From contig CBFIFP010000005.1 of the NCBI GenBank assembly GCA_965661945.1, positions 113,643-177,642 of the forward strand: 64,000 bases of DNA, written 5' to 3'. Of the stretch, positions 24,970-34,250 are shown piece after piece (within the stretch, counting starts at the first letter, position 1; every line of letters begins with the position of its first letter). The notes beneath the pieces are model-generated. The model searched no databases and had not been told where the DNA came from. It saw only the letters and a program-made list of their open reading frames with translations. This DNA comes from JAJRPT01 sp965661945. GTDB lineage: Bacteria > Bacteroidota > Ignavibacteria > Kapaibacteriales > UBA2268. The translations under genes and the position numbers were made by a program.

Positions 24970-26360
24970 TGCCAGAAAACAATATTTATTATCTTTACGA
25001 ATATCAAAATACTGAAAAACTTGATGTTAAAGATGAATATATTAATAAACTCGAAAAGTTCTTAGATGATATTTGGAAACGTAGGGATAAAAATGACTCG
25101 CAATATACTAATAATGATGAGCCAGATACTTCTACGCAGCAGTTTTTGTCGCTTTTGCGGAATAATCAAATTAAGCAAAAAAATTATGTTGGGGTTATTA
25201 ATTTTGATAAAAAAACTTTTAATTTGTTGCCTAAGATTTTTAATGATGGAAATGATAATTCAGAATTAAGTGATAATGAACTCAAAAAAATAAACCTCAA
25301 TATTCTTTGGTGGCTAACTTATACAACAAAGATAAAATTTCCGAAAAATCTAACAAGTTTGGATAAGTTAGAAAAGCACTCATTTTTAGAAGTAATGATT
25401 TGGCTTTTTGCGACTTACACAAAAGAAACGCTAAATAATAATTTATATCAAAATTATATAGATGTAGAAGACGAAACTACTTTTGTGAAAGGACAGTTTA
25501 TGTTTAATGAATATATAAACCAGCACCTTGCAAGAGCCAGATGGGACAAGGTTTATTGCCGATATGATTCTTTTGAGTTTGATAATTACTTTAATCGCAT
25601 AATTAAATATGTGTCAAATCAATTACTAAATTTCACAAGTAACGCAGAAACAAAGAGATATTTGCAGGATATAGTTTTTATTTTATCGGAGGTTTCGGAC
25701 GAGAGATTTACAATTGAGGATTGCAGAAAAGTGAAGTTAAATCATTTCCAAAATGAATTTGAGACAATTTTGGAGTATTGCAAGTTATTTCTGGCAAATT
25801 CAATTACATTAAACTACCACAACAATCTAAATGTTTTCGCATTTCTTATTCCAATGGAAAAATTATTTGAAGAATTTGTTTTTGGTTTTATAGAAAAAGA
25901 ATTCAAAGATGTAACTAATTTAAAAATTGAGAAACAGGCTTCTGGAGTAAATCTAACAGAGCAAAATGGGTATCAATTAAAGCCAGATTTAAAAATATCT
26001 TATAATGGAAAAGAATATTTAGCAGATACAAAATATAAGATTATACACGATAGCGATAAAAAGTTAAGTCAGAACGATTTATACCAGATGGTAGCTTATG
26101 CGATAAGGTATGAATGTAAGGATATAATGCTGTTTTATCCTAAATATTATGAAAAATTGGACATGTCAAAATTAGAAATAGTAGATATGTTTTCAGGCAC
26201 TAAAATAAATATCCACCCACATCAATTGCCGATAAAGATAAATGAATATAAAAACGATTTAACTTTTCAGCAGAATTTTGCAGAATTGAAAAAGTTATTA
26301 AAATGTAAGATTGAAAAGGCGATAAAAAATGAAATTGAAAAAAATGTTAATGATAAATAA
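24969..26360 (+). CDS. mcrC: McrC nuclease subunit of a type IV restriction system
   Basis: 463 residues. An N-terminal beta-rich part (YYLYEYQNTEKL, FNLLPKIF) and helical middle (SFLEVMIWLFATYTKETL) match McrC. The C-terminal PD-(D/E)XK nuclease site is visible as KPDLKISYNG then YLADTKYKI (Asp, Asp, Lys), followed by DLYQMVAYAIRY. McrC binds the McrB ring and makes the double-strand cut. The start codon overlaps the mcrB stop by one base, so the two are translated together. Confidence 0.92.
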   Translation: MPENNIYYLYEYQNTEKLDVKDEYINKLEKFLDDIWKRRDKNDSQYTNNDEPDTSTQQFLSLLRNNQIKQKNYVGVINFDKKTFNLLPKIFNDGNDNSELSDNELKKINLNILWWLTYTTKIKFPKNLTSLDKLEKHSFLEVMIWLFATYTKETLNNNLYQNYIDVEDETTFVKGQFMFNEYINQHLARARWDKVYCRYDSFEFDNYFNRIIKYVSNQLLNFTSNAETKRYLQDIVFILSEVSDERFTIEDCRKVKLNHFQNEFETILEYCKLFLANSITLNYHNNLNVFAFLIPMEKLFEEFVFGFIEKEFKDVTNLKIEKQASGVNLTEQNGYQLKPDLKISYNGKEYLADTKYKIIHDSDKKLSQNDLYQMVAYAIRYECKDIMLFYPKYYEKLDMSKLEIVDMFSGTKINIHPHQLPIKINEYKNDLTFQQNFAELKKLLKCKIEKAIKNEIEKNVNDK

Positions 26361-26500
26361 AAATTATTAAATTAAAATTATAACTAAGTTTGTTTTTTAT
26401 AATTTAATTATGCAATAAATAAATATAATTCTGTAACTTATCATCTTTTTATTTATTTAATTTTGTATATTAATTTTAATAACATTTTATATGGATAAAT

Positions 26501-27130
26501 ATGAAAAAGATAGTGCTTGCAGTAATAATTTATTTTGTATTTTTTAATCTTACTTTTGCTCAAAATGATGAAGAATTAGAACTTTCATTTGGTGGAAAAG
26601 CCGGTTTGAACTATTCAAATGTGTATGATGAAGAAGGAGAGGATTTTATAGCAGATGGTAAAGTTGGAATTGTAGTTGGTGTTTTTGCTTTTATTCCTAT
26701 TGGACCATTTTTAGGAATACAACCTGAAGTATTATTTTCTCAAAAAGGTTACAATGCACAAGGTTCATTATTAGGTAGTTCTTATGATATTACCAGAACT
26801 ACAAATTTTCTTGATATTCCAATTTTAGTTGGATTTAAACCAGTGGAGAATGTAACTTTATTAGCAGGACCACAATTTTCATATCTTTTAAGCCAAAATA
26901 TAAAGTATGAAAGTGGAAAAACTACATTTGAACAAGCAGAACAATTTGAAAATGATAATATCAGAAGAAATACTCTTGGCTTTTTGATTGGTCTTGATGT
27001 TACTATAAAACAGTTTATTGTTGGTGGAAGAGCGGGCTGGGACTTGCAAAAAAACGATGGAGACGGCAATTCATCAACTCCAAGATATAAAAACCAATGG
27101 TTACAATTAACTTTTGGAATAGTATTTTAA
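26501..27130 (+). CDS. Porin-family outer-membrane beta-barrel protein
   Basis: 209 residues. Signal peptide MKKIVLAVIIYFVFFNLTFAQ. The mature part starts with LSFGGKAGLNYSNVYDEEGED and has repeated barrel strands (LGIQPEVLFSQKGYNAQGS, VTLLAGPQFSYLLSQ, FLIGLDVTIKQFIVGGRAGW) and a final strand ending in Phe (WLQLTFGIVF). It matches the PorT-like/OMP_b-brl_2 type common in Bacteroidota. Monocistronic, with its own terminator. A TAATTTTG lies upstream at about 26459, without a clear -33 element. Confidence 0.85.
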   Translation: MKKIVLAVIIYFVFFNLTFAQNDEELELSFGGKAGLNYSNVYDEEGEDFIADGKVGIVVGVFAFIPIGPFLGIQPEVLFSQKGYNAQGSLLGSSYDITRTTNFLDIPILVGFKPVENVTLLAGPQFSYLLSQNIKYESGKTTFEQAEQFENDNIRRNTLGFLIGLDVTIKQFIVGGRAGWDLQKNDGDGNSSTPRYKNQWLQLTFGIVF

Positions 27131-27186
27131 CTTCAAATTATAAAACTAAAAATCAATTGAAAAATTATTTTGACATTTTATTTATG

Positions 27187-27212
27187 AAAGAGGCAATTTG
27201 CCTCTTTTTTTA
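27187..27212 (+). terminator. Rho-independent terminator
   Basis: Stem aaagaggca / tgcctcttt with a three-base loop, running into eight T residues, 56 bases after the porin-like gene. Confidence 0.88.
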
Positions 27213-27290
27213 TTAGATTTTAATTAAAAATTATTTCACTAAAAAATAAATTTTAAATAAACCGTCTATATCACAAAAGAAAGGATAGCA

Positions 27291-28214
27291 ATGAAAATAG
27301 AAATTGATCAATCAGCTGGTTTTTGTTGGGGAGTTGTTAGGACTGTAAATATAGCAGAGGAAACTTTAGCTCAAAACAAAAAAGATAAAAAAACTTATGT
27401 TTTAGGTTCTATAATTCATAACCCAAAAGAGATAGAACGTTTAGCAGAAAAAGGATTAGAAACTATAACTCATGAGGATTTTGAGAAAATAGCTCATGAA
27501 AAACCAGATGTAATCATCAGAGCTCATGGTGAGCCACCATCCACATACGAAAAAGCAGAGGAACTTGGTTTAAATATAATTGATGCAACTTGTCCATTGG
27601 TAACAGGGTTGCAGAATAGAGTTCAAAGATATCATGGTAAAGGTTTCCAAATAGTGATTTATGGTAAAGTAAATCACCCTGAAGTTATTGGAATCAGGGG
27701 AGTTATCAATGACGATTGCACTATTGTAAAGACTGTGGAAGAAGCATTAGCAAAAGTAGATTTTACGAAAAAAACTGTGTTGTTTTCTCAAACTACAATG
27801 GAAAAACCAGTATATCAACAGATTAAAGAAGCGATTCAAGCTAGGGTTGATAATTTTGTAGAAGGTGGGGAAACTAAAGATTATTTTCAATCAAAAAATA
27901 CACTATGTAAAGAAGTTTGGGGTAGAGAGCAAAGGGTTTTAGATTTTGCTGAAGATAATGATATAGTTATTTTTGTTGCAGGTAGGAATTCTTCGAATGG
28001 TATAAGTTTGTTTAAACACATGTTAGTTAAAAATCCTAATATGTATTACATTGAAGATTTAGAGGAATTAAAAACTGAATGGTTTATTGGATGTAACAAC
28101 GTAGGTATTTCTGGTGCAACATCGACTCCACAATGGTACATGCAAAAAGTGAAAGAACGGATAGAAGAAATTTATAAAACAGAATTTGCTAATATGGCAG
28201 AGATTGCTTACTAA
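27291..28214 (+). CDS. ispH: 4-hydroxy-3-methylbut-2-enyl diphosphate reductase
   Basis: 307 residues. Motifs are IDQSAGFCWGVVRTV (Cys12), DATCPLVT (Cys about 96), a third Cys in NTLCKEVWGREQ, RAHGEPPSTY, VNHPEVIGIRG, SQTTMEKP and ISGATSTP. The three cysteines bind the catalytic Fe-S cluster. IspH makes IPP and DMAPP in the last step of the MEP isoprenoid pathway, so this organism uses MEP rather than mevalonate. Ribosome site aaagg lies close to the ATG; a T-rich hairpin follows. Confidence 0.94.
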   Translation: MKIEIDQSAGFCWGVVRTVNIAEETLAQNKKDKKTYVLGSIIHNPKEIERLAEKGLETITHEDFEKIAHEKPDVIIRAHGEPPSTYEKAEELGLNIIDATCPLVTGLQNRVQRYHGKGFQIVIYGKVNHPEVIGIRGVINDDCTIVKTVEEALAKVDFTKKTVLFSQTTMEKPVYQQIKEAIQARVDNFVEGGETKDYFQSKNTLCKEVWGREQRVLDFAEDNDIVIFVAGRNSSNGISLFKHMLVKNPNMYYIEDLEELKTEWFIGCNNVGISGATSTPQWYMQKVKERIEEIYKTEFANMAEIAY

Positions 28215-28220
28215 GTATAA

Positions 28221-28250
28221 AAAAGGACGATTTAATCGTTCTTTTTTTTT
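28221..28250 (+). terminator. Rho-independent terminator after ispH
   Basis: Stem aaggacga / tcgttctt (one G-U pair) with a five-base loop and a nine-base T tract. Confidence 0.75.
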
Positions 28251-28335
28251 GAGAAATTATATTTTAATTTATTTAAAAAGAATTTTGATAAATTATAACA
28301 TTTCTTTAAGTTTGTTTTTAAAAAAATTGAATTTT

Positions 28336-29079
28336 ATGTTTAGTGATTATTTAATAGATTTCTTACCAAGAGCGAAGGGTGTTGTTATTCTAACTGGTGC
28401 GGGCATTTCTGCTGAAAGTGGTATATCTACTTTTAGGGACCCCGACGGTCTTTGGAACAAATTTTCGCCAATGGAACTTGCTTCAATTAATGGGTTTATG
28501 TCAAATCCTGAAAGAGTCTGGGAATGGTATCAATATAGAAGGCAAATCCTTGATAAATCTATGCCTAATCCTGGGCACTATGCTATTTCAAAACTACAAG
28601 AATCACTTCCAGATTTAACTATTGTAACTCAAAATGTTGATAGGTTGCACCAAAAAGCAGGAGCTAATAAAGTAATAGAGCTTCACGGCAATATAATTAC
28701 TAATCGCTGTTTTAAATGTAGCAAGGCATATAATAAAGGTATAAACTTGCAAGATTCATCAATTCCCAAATGTGAATTTTGTGGAGGTAATATTCGCCCT
28801 GATGTTGTATGGTTTGGTGAAATGCTTCCTCAAGATGAACTTTTAGAAGCCCAACAAAAATCTGAGATTTGCGATATTATTTTCTCAATTGGAACTTCTG
28901 GCGAAGTTTATCCTGCAGCTGAATTACCTGTATTAGCAAAAGAAGCGGGCGCATATTTTGTAGAAATTAATCCAACTAAAACAGCACTAAGCGACTTTGC
29001 AGATGAATGTATAACAGGTAAATCTGGGGAAGTGCTTCCAAAATTATTAGAGGGAATTGGAATAAATTTTGAAATATAA
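28336..29079 (+). CDS. cobB: Sir2-family NAD-dependent protein deacylase
   Basis: 247 residues from ATG 28336. The open frame extends upstream to 28186, but that part overlaps ispH and its terminator, so I reject it. NAD site GAGISAESGISTFRDPDGLW (21-40), TQNVDRLHQKAGA, catalytic His in ELHGN, and four zinc cysteines in CFKCSKAY and CEFCGGNIRPDVVWFGE are present. The YxxR motif in WYQYRRQI is the one that gives class III sirtuins (SIRT5, bacterial CobB) activity on succinyl and malonyl lysines, so desuccinylation is likely in addition to deacetylation. Cytoplasmic. Confidence 0.92.
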   Translation: MFSDYLIDFLPRAKGVVILTGAGISAESGISTFRDPDGLWNKFSPMELASINGFMSNPERVWEWYQYRRQILDKSMPNPGHYAISKLQESLPDLTIVTQNVDRLHQKAGANKVIELHGNIITNRCFKCSKAYNKGINLQDSSIPKCEFCGGNIRPDVVWFGEMLPQDELLEAQQKSEICDIIFSIGTSGEVYPAAELPVLAKEAGAYFVEINPTKTALSDFADECITGKSGEVLPKLLEGIGINFEI

Positions 29080-29080
29080 T

Positions 29081-30166
29081 TTATAATCCTAGATTTAATT
29101 GATAGTTATTATTAAAGTTGCCTTTAAAATTTGACATTGAAATTCCAAGAAGTCGAACAGGTTTAAATGGTAGAACAGGGTTTTTTAGTAAATCTAATGC
29201 AATTAAATATATAGTTTCTTTATCATTTATAAAATGTTTAATGGTTTTACTTCTTTGATTGATTATAAAATCATTATATTTGATTTTTATCGTAATTGTT
29301 TTAGATTGCAAATTTTTTTTAATCATTTTATTGGATATATTTTCAGAAATGGTTAGTAATTTATCTTGCATTTGGTTTAAAGTAATTAAATCATCACTGA
29401 AAGTCCTTTCAACTGCAAGTGATTTTCTTTCTTTGGGTGGGTTGATATTATTTTCGAGTTGGAGGTGAAGTAATTGAAAAAAATATGCTCCACTTTTACC
29501 AAAATGCTTTATTAAAAAAGATATATCATGTTTTTTAATATCAGAACAAGTATGAATATTTAAATTCCTCATTTTATTTGCAGTTACTTTTCCTATACCA
29601 GGAACTTTTTCAATTGGGAGTTGGTTTATAAAATTCTCGGCATCTTTGGGTTGAATAACATAAAGACCATTTGGCTTTTTAAAATCTGACGCAATTTTAG
29701 CAAGGAATTTATTAAATGATACTCCGGCAGAGGCAATTAATCCAGTTTCTAAAAATATATCATTTTTTATAATTTTAGCTAATTTGAAGGCAGTTATATT
29801 CTTTTCAGAGCAGTATTTATTTACATTAATATATGCTTCATCAAGCGCTAAAGGTTCTATCTGATTTGAGTATTTCTTAAGAACGCTCATAATTTTTTTA
29901 GAGTCTTCTATATATCTTTCAAATCTTGGTTTTATAAAAATTATTTGTGGACATAATTTTTTTGCTTGATAACCAGAAATAGAGCTTCTAACACCGAAAA
30001 CTCTAGCTTCGTAACTTGCAGCAGCAACAACTCCCCTTCGCTCACTGCCACCAACGGCAATTGGCAGACCTTTTAAATTTTTATTGTCGCGTTGTTCTAT
30101 AGATGCATAATATGCATCCATATCGATATGTATAATTTTATTATGTATTATTTTATTTTTAAACAA
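29081..30166 (-). CDS. dinB: DNA polymerase IV (Y-family)
   Basis: 361 residues. Catalytic motifs are IIHIDMDAYYASIEQRD and LDEAYINV. GVRSSISGYQAKKLCP is the finger region, and a helix-hairpin-helix KVPGIGKVTANKMRNL plus the C-terminal little finger (RSKTIKHFINDKETI) complete it. It performs error-prone translesion synthesis. The second metal site reads LDEA where many DinB proteins have SxDEA, still with Asp-Glu. Converges on the sirtuin gene with one base between. Confidence 0.93.
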   Translation of the reverse strand: MFKNKIIHNKIIHIDMDAYYASIEQRDNKNLKGLPIAVGGSERRGVVAAASYEARVFGVRSSISGYQAKKLCPQIIFIKPRFERYIEDSKKIMSVLKKYSNQIEPLALDEAYINVNKYCSEKNITAFKLAKIIKNDIFLETGLIASAGVSFNKFLAKIASDFKKPNGLYVIQPKDAENFINQLPIEKVPGIGKVTANKMRNLNIHTCSDIKKHDISFLIKHFGKSGAYFFQLLHLQLENNINPPKERKSLAVERTFSDDLITLNQMQDKLLTISENISNKMIKKNLQSKTITIKIKYNDFIINQRSKTIKHFINDKETIYLIALDLLKNPVLPFKPVRLLGISMSNFKGNFNNNYQLNLGL

Positions 30167-30309
30167 TGTATTTAGTTTATTAGTGAAATGTAATTTAAGA
30201 AATATATTATGGTTAAAAACGTTCTTAGCTAAGAATAATTTTTTATAGTAATTTCTTTTTTACTATAAAAATATTTGTTTTTGTAAAAGTTTATTATTAA
30301 GTTTGAATT

Positions 30310-31041
30310 ATGAAAGGTGTTAGTTTAATATTATTTATTTTAATATTGCTTGTTTCTTGTAATGAGCAAAGCCCTTTCTATGACTCTTACTCACCTTTAA
30401 TGATAAAAACTCAATCAAAGTATTCTATTAATCCTAGCACTAATACGAAAGACTATAAGGTTTTTGAAAAGCATTATGATAAAAATGGGAACTTAACATT
30501 TCACATAGAATATAATGAGAAATATAATGTAACTTCAAAATCTAATTATACTTATAATGAAAGTGAAAAAGTTGTGTTTGTAACTGAATTTAATGAGAAT
30601 GGCGATACGATTAATTCATTCAAAAAAATATACAAGCATAATTCAAAAGGACAAGTTTACCAGATTGAAAAAATTGATAAAAATGGGGATTTACAAGAAT
30701 TAAGAAGATTAGAATATGATGAAAAAGGAAATATTAAAATTGAAATTATAGAAAAAGAGAATGTAAAAGTAAATGAAATGAATTATGATTATATTTATGG
30801 AAATTCAGGAGAAGTAAATTCAATATATATAAAGGATTATAGCAATGGAGAAGTCTTAAAAAAAGACTCAATTATTTATTCTGAAAATCAAATAGATTTA
30901 ATTTCTATTGATTCAAAAGGAAATATTAACGGGAGAGTATCAATTATATATGATGACAGTGGTAATATAATTGAAGAAGTTCAAAAGAGTAATGATAATA
31001 AGGTAAAACAAAAATTTATTTACTCATATACTTATTATTAA
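30310..31041 (+). CDS. Lipoprotein with YD-like repeats
   Basis: 243 residues. Signal peptide with lipobox ILLVSC. The mature part is a chain of about 20-25 residue beta repeats with the pattern Y(D/N)xxGNxxxxxxY (HYDKNGNLTFHIEY, EFNENGDTINSF, YDEKGNIKIEII, YDDSGNIIEEV). These resemble YD/MORN-like repeats seen in secreted Bacteroidota proteins. Function unknown. The 3' end overlaps the convergent acidic-protein gene by four bases. Confidence 0.75.
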   Translation: MKGVSLILFILILLVSCNEQSPFYDSYSPLMIKTQSKYSINPSTNTKDYKVFEKHYDKNGNLTFHIEYNEKYNVTSKSNYTYNESEKVVFVTEFNENGDTINSFKKIYKHNSKGQVYQIEKIDKNGDLQELRRLEYDEKGNIKIEIIEKENVKVNEMNYDYIYGNSGEVNSIYIKDYSNGEVLKKDSIIYSENQIDLISIDSKGNINGRVSIIYDDSGNIIEEVQKSNDNKVKQKFIYSYTYY

Positions 31042-31829
31042 ATTCCACTTAAATCAATTCCGCCAAAATCTAAATCTGACTCATCAATACCAAAATCCTC
31101 TTCAAAAAACTCATCTTCTGGTTCTTGGTCTTTTTTACTTTTTATTTCATCTGTTTTAGTATTCTCTTCTTCAAAAAAGTCATCGGTATTTTGCTTAATT
31201 TTTGTTTCTTTTACTTGTTTATTTTCTAGTTCATTATTATGTTCAAATGGAATAGGTCCGGATAACTTTTGAGTTTCAAGTTTTGTAATTTCATCATCTA
31301 AATGGTCTATTTTATCGAATTTAAATAATATTCTATCTCCACAATTACACACTATTTCAATATTATCAATATCACCTGTTTCATCTCTATTAACTAAAAT
31401 TGTAGCAGGATTATGCTTTGATTTAGTTTTAGGAGCATCAACAATTTCCACCATTTTTTGAGATTTAACTACATTAGAACTAGGTATAAGTGATCTATTT
31501 CCTCTTAAATGAGAGTTGCCTGAAATCCTTGGATAAACAAGAAAATCTCTAAATTCATTTTCTAACTTTTCTTCATGTTTTTCACTTACATCAATTGAAT
31601 CGTTTAACTCAGGTTTAAAAGATATAGATTTTCTTCTTTCTTGGTCATAATTAACCAATTGGTCAATATCCTTTTGATTAAAACCTTTAGTATTAAACTC
31701 AGGGTCGGTTCTTCTTTCTTTTTCTAGACCTTTTTTGGAGATATTTGAGCCCAATTCTTGCTTATTTATAACATCGTTAGAGTCAAATTCCTCTTCAAAA
31801 GGATTACCTTCTAATTCAAATTCTTCCAT
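31038..31829 (-). CDS. Acidic cytoplasmic protein, unknown, with a conserved-looking Cys core
   Basis: 263 residues, no signal peptide, highly charged and apparently mostly disordered. The one ordered-looking segment is about 140-180 (ATILVNRDETGDIDNIEIVC, then NCGDRILFKFDKIDHLDD), where a C-x-C pair sits in a beta hairpin. The C terminus is a run of Asp/Glu with aromatic residues (DEFFEEDFGIDESDLDFGG). I do not recognise a family. It lies 62 bases downstream of the SprE-like gene and may share its transcript, which would hint at a T9SS or envelope connection. Confidence 0.6.
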   Translation of the reverse strand: MEEFELEGNPFEEEFDSNDVINKQELGSNISKKGLEKERRTDPEFNTKGFNQKDIDQLVNYDQERRKSISFKPELNDSIDVSEKHEEKLENEFRDFLVYPRISGNSHLRGNRSLIPSSNVVKSQKMVEIVDAPKTKSKHNPATILVNRDETGDIDNIEIVCNCGDRILFKFDKIDHLDDEITKLETQKLSGPIPFEHNNELENKQVKETKIKQNTDDFFEEENTKTDEIKSKKDQEPEDEFFEEDFGIDESDLDFGGIDLSGI

Positions 31830-31891
31830 TTTAGATTTATTTATTTTAATTATTTATGAAATATAAAACAATAAGTAAGCCAAAAATTATT

Positions 31892-34150
31892 TTAATTTTG
31901 TTTGATACTATCTTGAGGTGCAATTTTGGTATTGGTGGAATCAGTTTTAGTACTTGTAGAATCCTGTCCTGGTAATAATTTTTTAGGGTCAACCATATCT
32001 TTAAAATCTAATGAATCCAAATCCATTTCTTTTATTTTATCATATTTAGATTTTGCACTATCAATTGTAGATTTAGCATCGTCTATTTTTTCTTTAAAAA
32101 AGTTTTTAAATGAATCTTTGGCTTTGTTTAGCAGATTCTTTTTAGTTTCTTCATCTCTAAGGTCTTTAATTTTAATAGGTTGTTTGTCAACTGGTGTAAG
32201 AGAAAGCAGTTCTTTTTTCATTTTATTGTATGTTAAACTATCAGGTATTTCAGTTCCAGCAACTTTGTTTTCTAGATAAACTATTGATAAACCTAATTCT
32301 TTTGCGTAATCACTTGTAGGATATTTTTCTTGGAGTAGTTTATAGTAATAAAGTGCAGAATCTAAATTTTTTAGTCCATTTTCATAAATCCAAGCAACAG
32401 AATAAACTGATTTTGGAGATAAGTTATCTTCTGGAAAGTAATTATAAATATTCAAATATTCTTTAATTGCTTCTTTAAACATTTTTTGTCTTCTTAGTTC
32501 AGTACCTGATTTGAAATATTCTTTGGCACTATCTAAGGCGTAAGCTTCAGTAAATCCGAGCATTTTACCTGTTATATTTGCGTATTCGCTTTTTGGAAAT
32601 CTATCAACTATAAGTTGCAATAAGGAATCTGAGCGTCTTGGTTCAGCTTCTTGTATGTTAATAGCAACAGCGTATAAGTAACGTGCATTATCGATATGCG
32701 AAGTATCGCTTCTTTCGAGAGCCATTTCGTAGTAAAAAAGCAGGGAATCTGGTTGTTTCAATTTTTCATAAGTTCGGGCAATAACATAAGCAGCATGAGA
32801 TATCTCTTTTGAGGGATATGGTTTATTTATTTCTGATTCGGAAGTATTAATTGTGGTTGTGCTTGATTGGTTTGATGTTGTAGTGTCCACATCAAATTTC
32901 ATGAGAGCTTGTTTTCCAACTCTTTCATTTCCTAATATTTTTCTGTTTCTGTTGATTTGAGAAATGTAAGTGTACATTGCGTTTGATTGAGAAAAAGCGG
33001 GTGAGCGCATTGCTCTTGCTTTGGCAAAATAAGTTTCAGCATTTGCATAATCTCCGTCTTTATAATATTCCATAGCTCTTTCGTATTGATAAATTTTGTG
33101 GAGTTTATTATTGGGATATAGCGAATCTGCTATTCTTTCTGCTTCAACTAACTTTATGTTTAGCCCCGTTGTATCTTCAGAAGTGTTGTACATCATTCTA
33201 AGTAAATCCATTCTACCAATAAAAGTAAAATCTTTCCATTCTTCAAATTTACCATCTTTTTCGATTCTTCTTAAAATTTCATCTGATTTTTCAAATTTAC
33301 CAAGTCTTGCAGCACACTCTGCTTCATATAAATATGCTTCGAACATACCTTGATAATCGGGTCTATATTCTTCATTTGCTTTTGCAAATGCAACTTCAGC
33401 TCGTTCGTATTGTTGTAATTCATAAAGCAAACTTGCCATTTCGATTTGCCATTTGGCTTTTAATTCTTTGCTATCAGATTGTGAAATTGCTTGAAGATAT
33501 GGTTTCATAGCGCCCTCTCTGTCTCCTTCATAAAGAGATAGGTCTGCGTGCAATCTGAATGCTTCTGAAAGGATGTCGTATCTTTTTAATTGCCATGCAA
33601 TATCTACAGTTCTTGATAACATTTTTCTGCCATATTCCCATTTCCTTTGAATTAGAAGAGATTTAGCAAAAAGTAGATGAGCATCAGGTGATTTTTTCCC
33701 GGCAGGATAAATATCAATTAATTCACCACATTTAACTTGGCAAGGTAACCATTCGCCTTTGTAAAAATAAGCAAGAGCCATTAAATAAAGAGTTCCTTCA
33801 ACGTATTCACTTTTAGATTTTCTAGCTAAAATCTTAGAGCCCTTTATTAATACTGAGTCTAACTTTATTTTAACAGGTTGCAATTTAGCTTGGCTTATAA
33901 CAAACTCTTGCATAAAGGGTGGAACACCTTCTTGAGATAAATTATCGATTTCTATTATTCCGTATTCAGGTGCTAAAGCTCTTGGCTCAATTCTTTTAGT
34001 TTCGTCAAAATATTCAAATTCTTGTTCGGTTTTTTTAATTAATTTATCAGCATTATAATATGTATTAAAATAAGTTGTAAAATTCGTCCAGAACTTACAA
34101 CCAGCAAAAAAGAAAATTAAAATTAAAATTATAATCGTTTTTTTTAACAT
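31892..34150 (-). CDS. SprE/PorW-like TPR lipoprotein, candidate T9SS component
   Basis: 752 residues. Lipobox FFFAGC (Cys about 18), then TNFTTYFNTYYNADKLIKK, which resembles the YN-x-YFN segment after the lipidated Cys in SprE/PorW. At least ten TPR-type units follow (ALAYFYKGEWLPCQVKCGEL, AMEYYKDGDYANAETYF, YYKLLQEKYPTSDYAKELG). The last 90 residues are Lys/Asp-rich and disordered. SprE/PorW lipoproteins link the outer-membrane translocon to the PorL/M motor in type IX secretion. The window has three T9SS cargo proteins, which fits. Function is inferred from architecture and the N-terminal motif only. Confidence 0.65.
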   Translation of the reverse strand: MLKKTIIILILIFFFAGCKFWTNFTTYFNTYYNADKLIKKTEQEFEYFDETKRIEPRALAPEYGIIEIDNLSQEGVPPFMQEFVISQAKLQPVKIKLDSVLIKGSKILARKSKSEYVEGTLYLMALAYFYKGEWLPCQVKCGELIDIYPAGKKSPDAHLLFAKSLLIQRKWEYGRKMLSRTVDIAWQLKRYDILSEAFRLHADLSLYEGDREGAMKPYLQAISQSDSKELKAKWQIEMASLLYELQQYERAEVAFAKANEEYRPDYQGMFEAYLYEAECAARLGKFEKSDEILRRIEKDGKFEEWKDFTFIGRMDLLRMMYNTSEDTTGLNIKLVEAERIADSLYPNNKLHKIYQYERAMEYYKDGDYANAETYFAKARAMRSPAFSQSNAMYTYISQINRNRKILGNERVGKQALMKFDVDTTTSNQSSTTTINTSESEINKPYPSKEISHAAYVIARTYEKLKQPDSLLFYYEMALERSDTSHIDNARYLYAVAINIQEAEPRRSDSLLQLIVDRFPKSEYANITGKMLGFTEAYALDSAKEYFKSGTELRRQKMFKEAIKEYLNIYNYFPEDNLSPKSVYSVAWIYENGLKNLDSALYYYKLLQEKYPTSDYAKELGLSIVYLENKVAGTEIPDSLTYNKMKKELLSLTPVDKQPIKIKDLRDEETKKNLLNKAKDSFKNFFKEKIDDAKSTIDSAKSKYDKIKEMDLDSLDFKDMVDPKKLLPGQDSTSTKTDSTNTKIAPQDSIKQN

Positions 34151-34250
34151 ATTTTATATATACGAATTAGTAGTTTTATTGTTTGAAATCAATTTTATTT
34201 TCTGTTTTATTTTTAAGTATAATTTATAATTTTAATTTGTAATGTTATAT

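Noticed and set aside
28186..28335. N-terminal extension of the sirtuin
   Set aside because: It overlaps the end of ispH and its terminator and is AT-rich without family similarity; the Met at 28336 gives the usual length.
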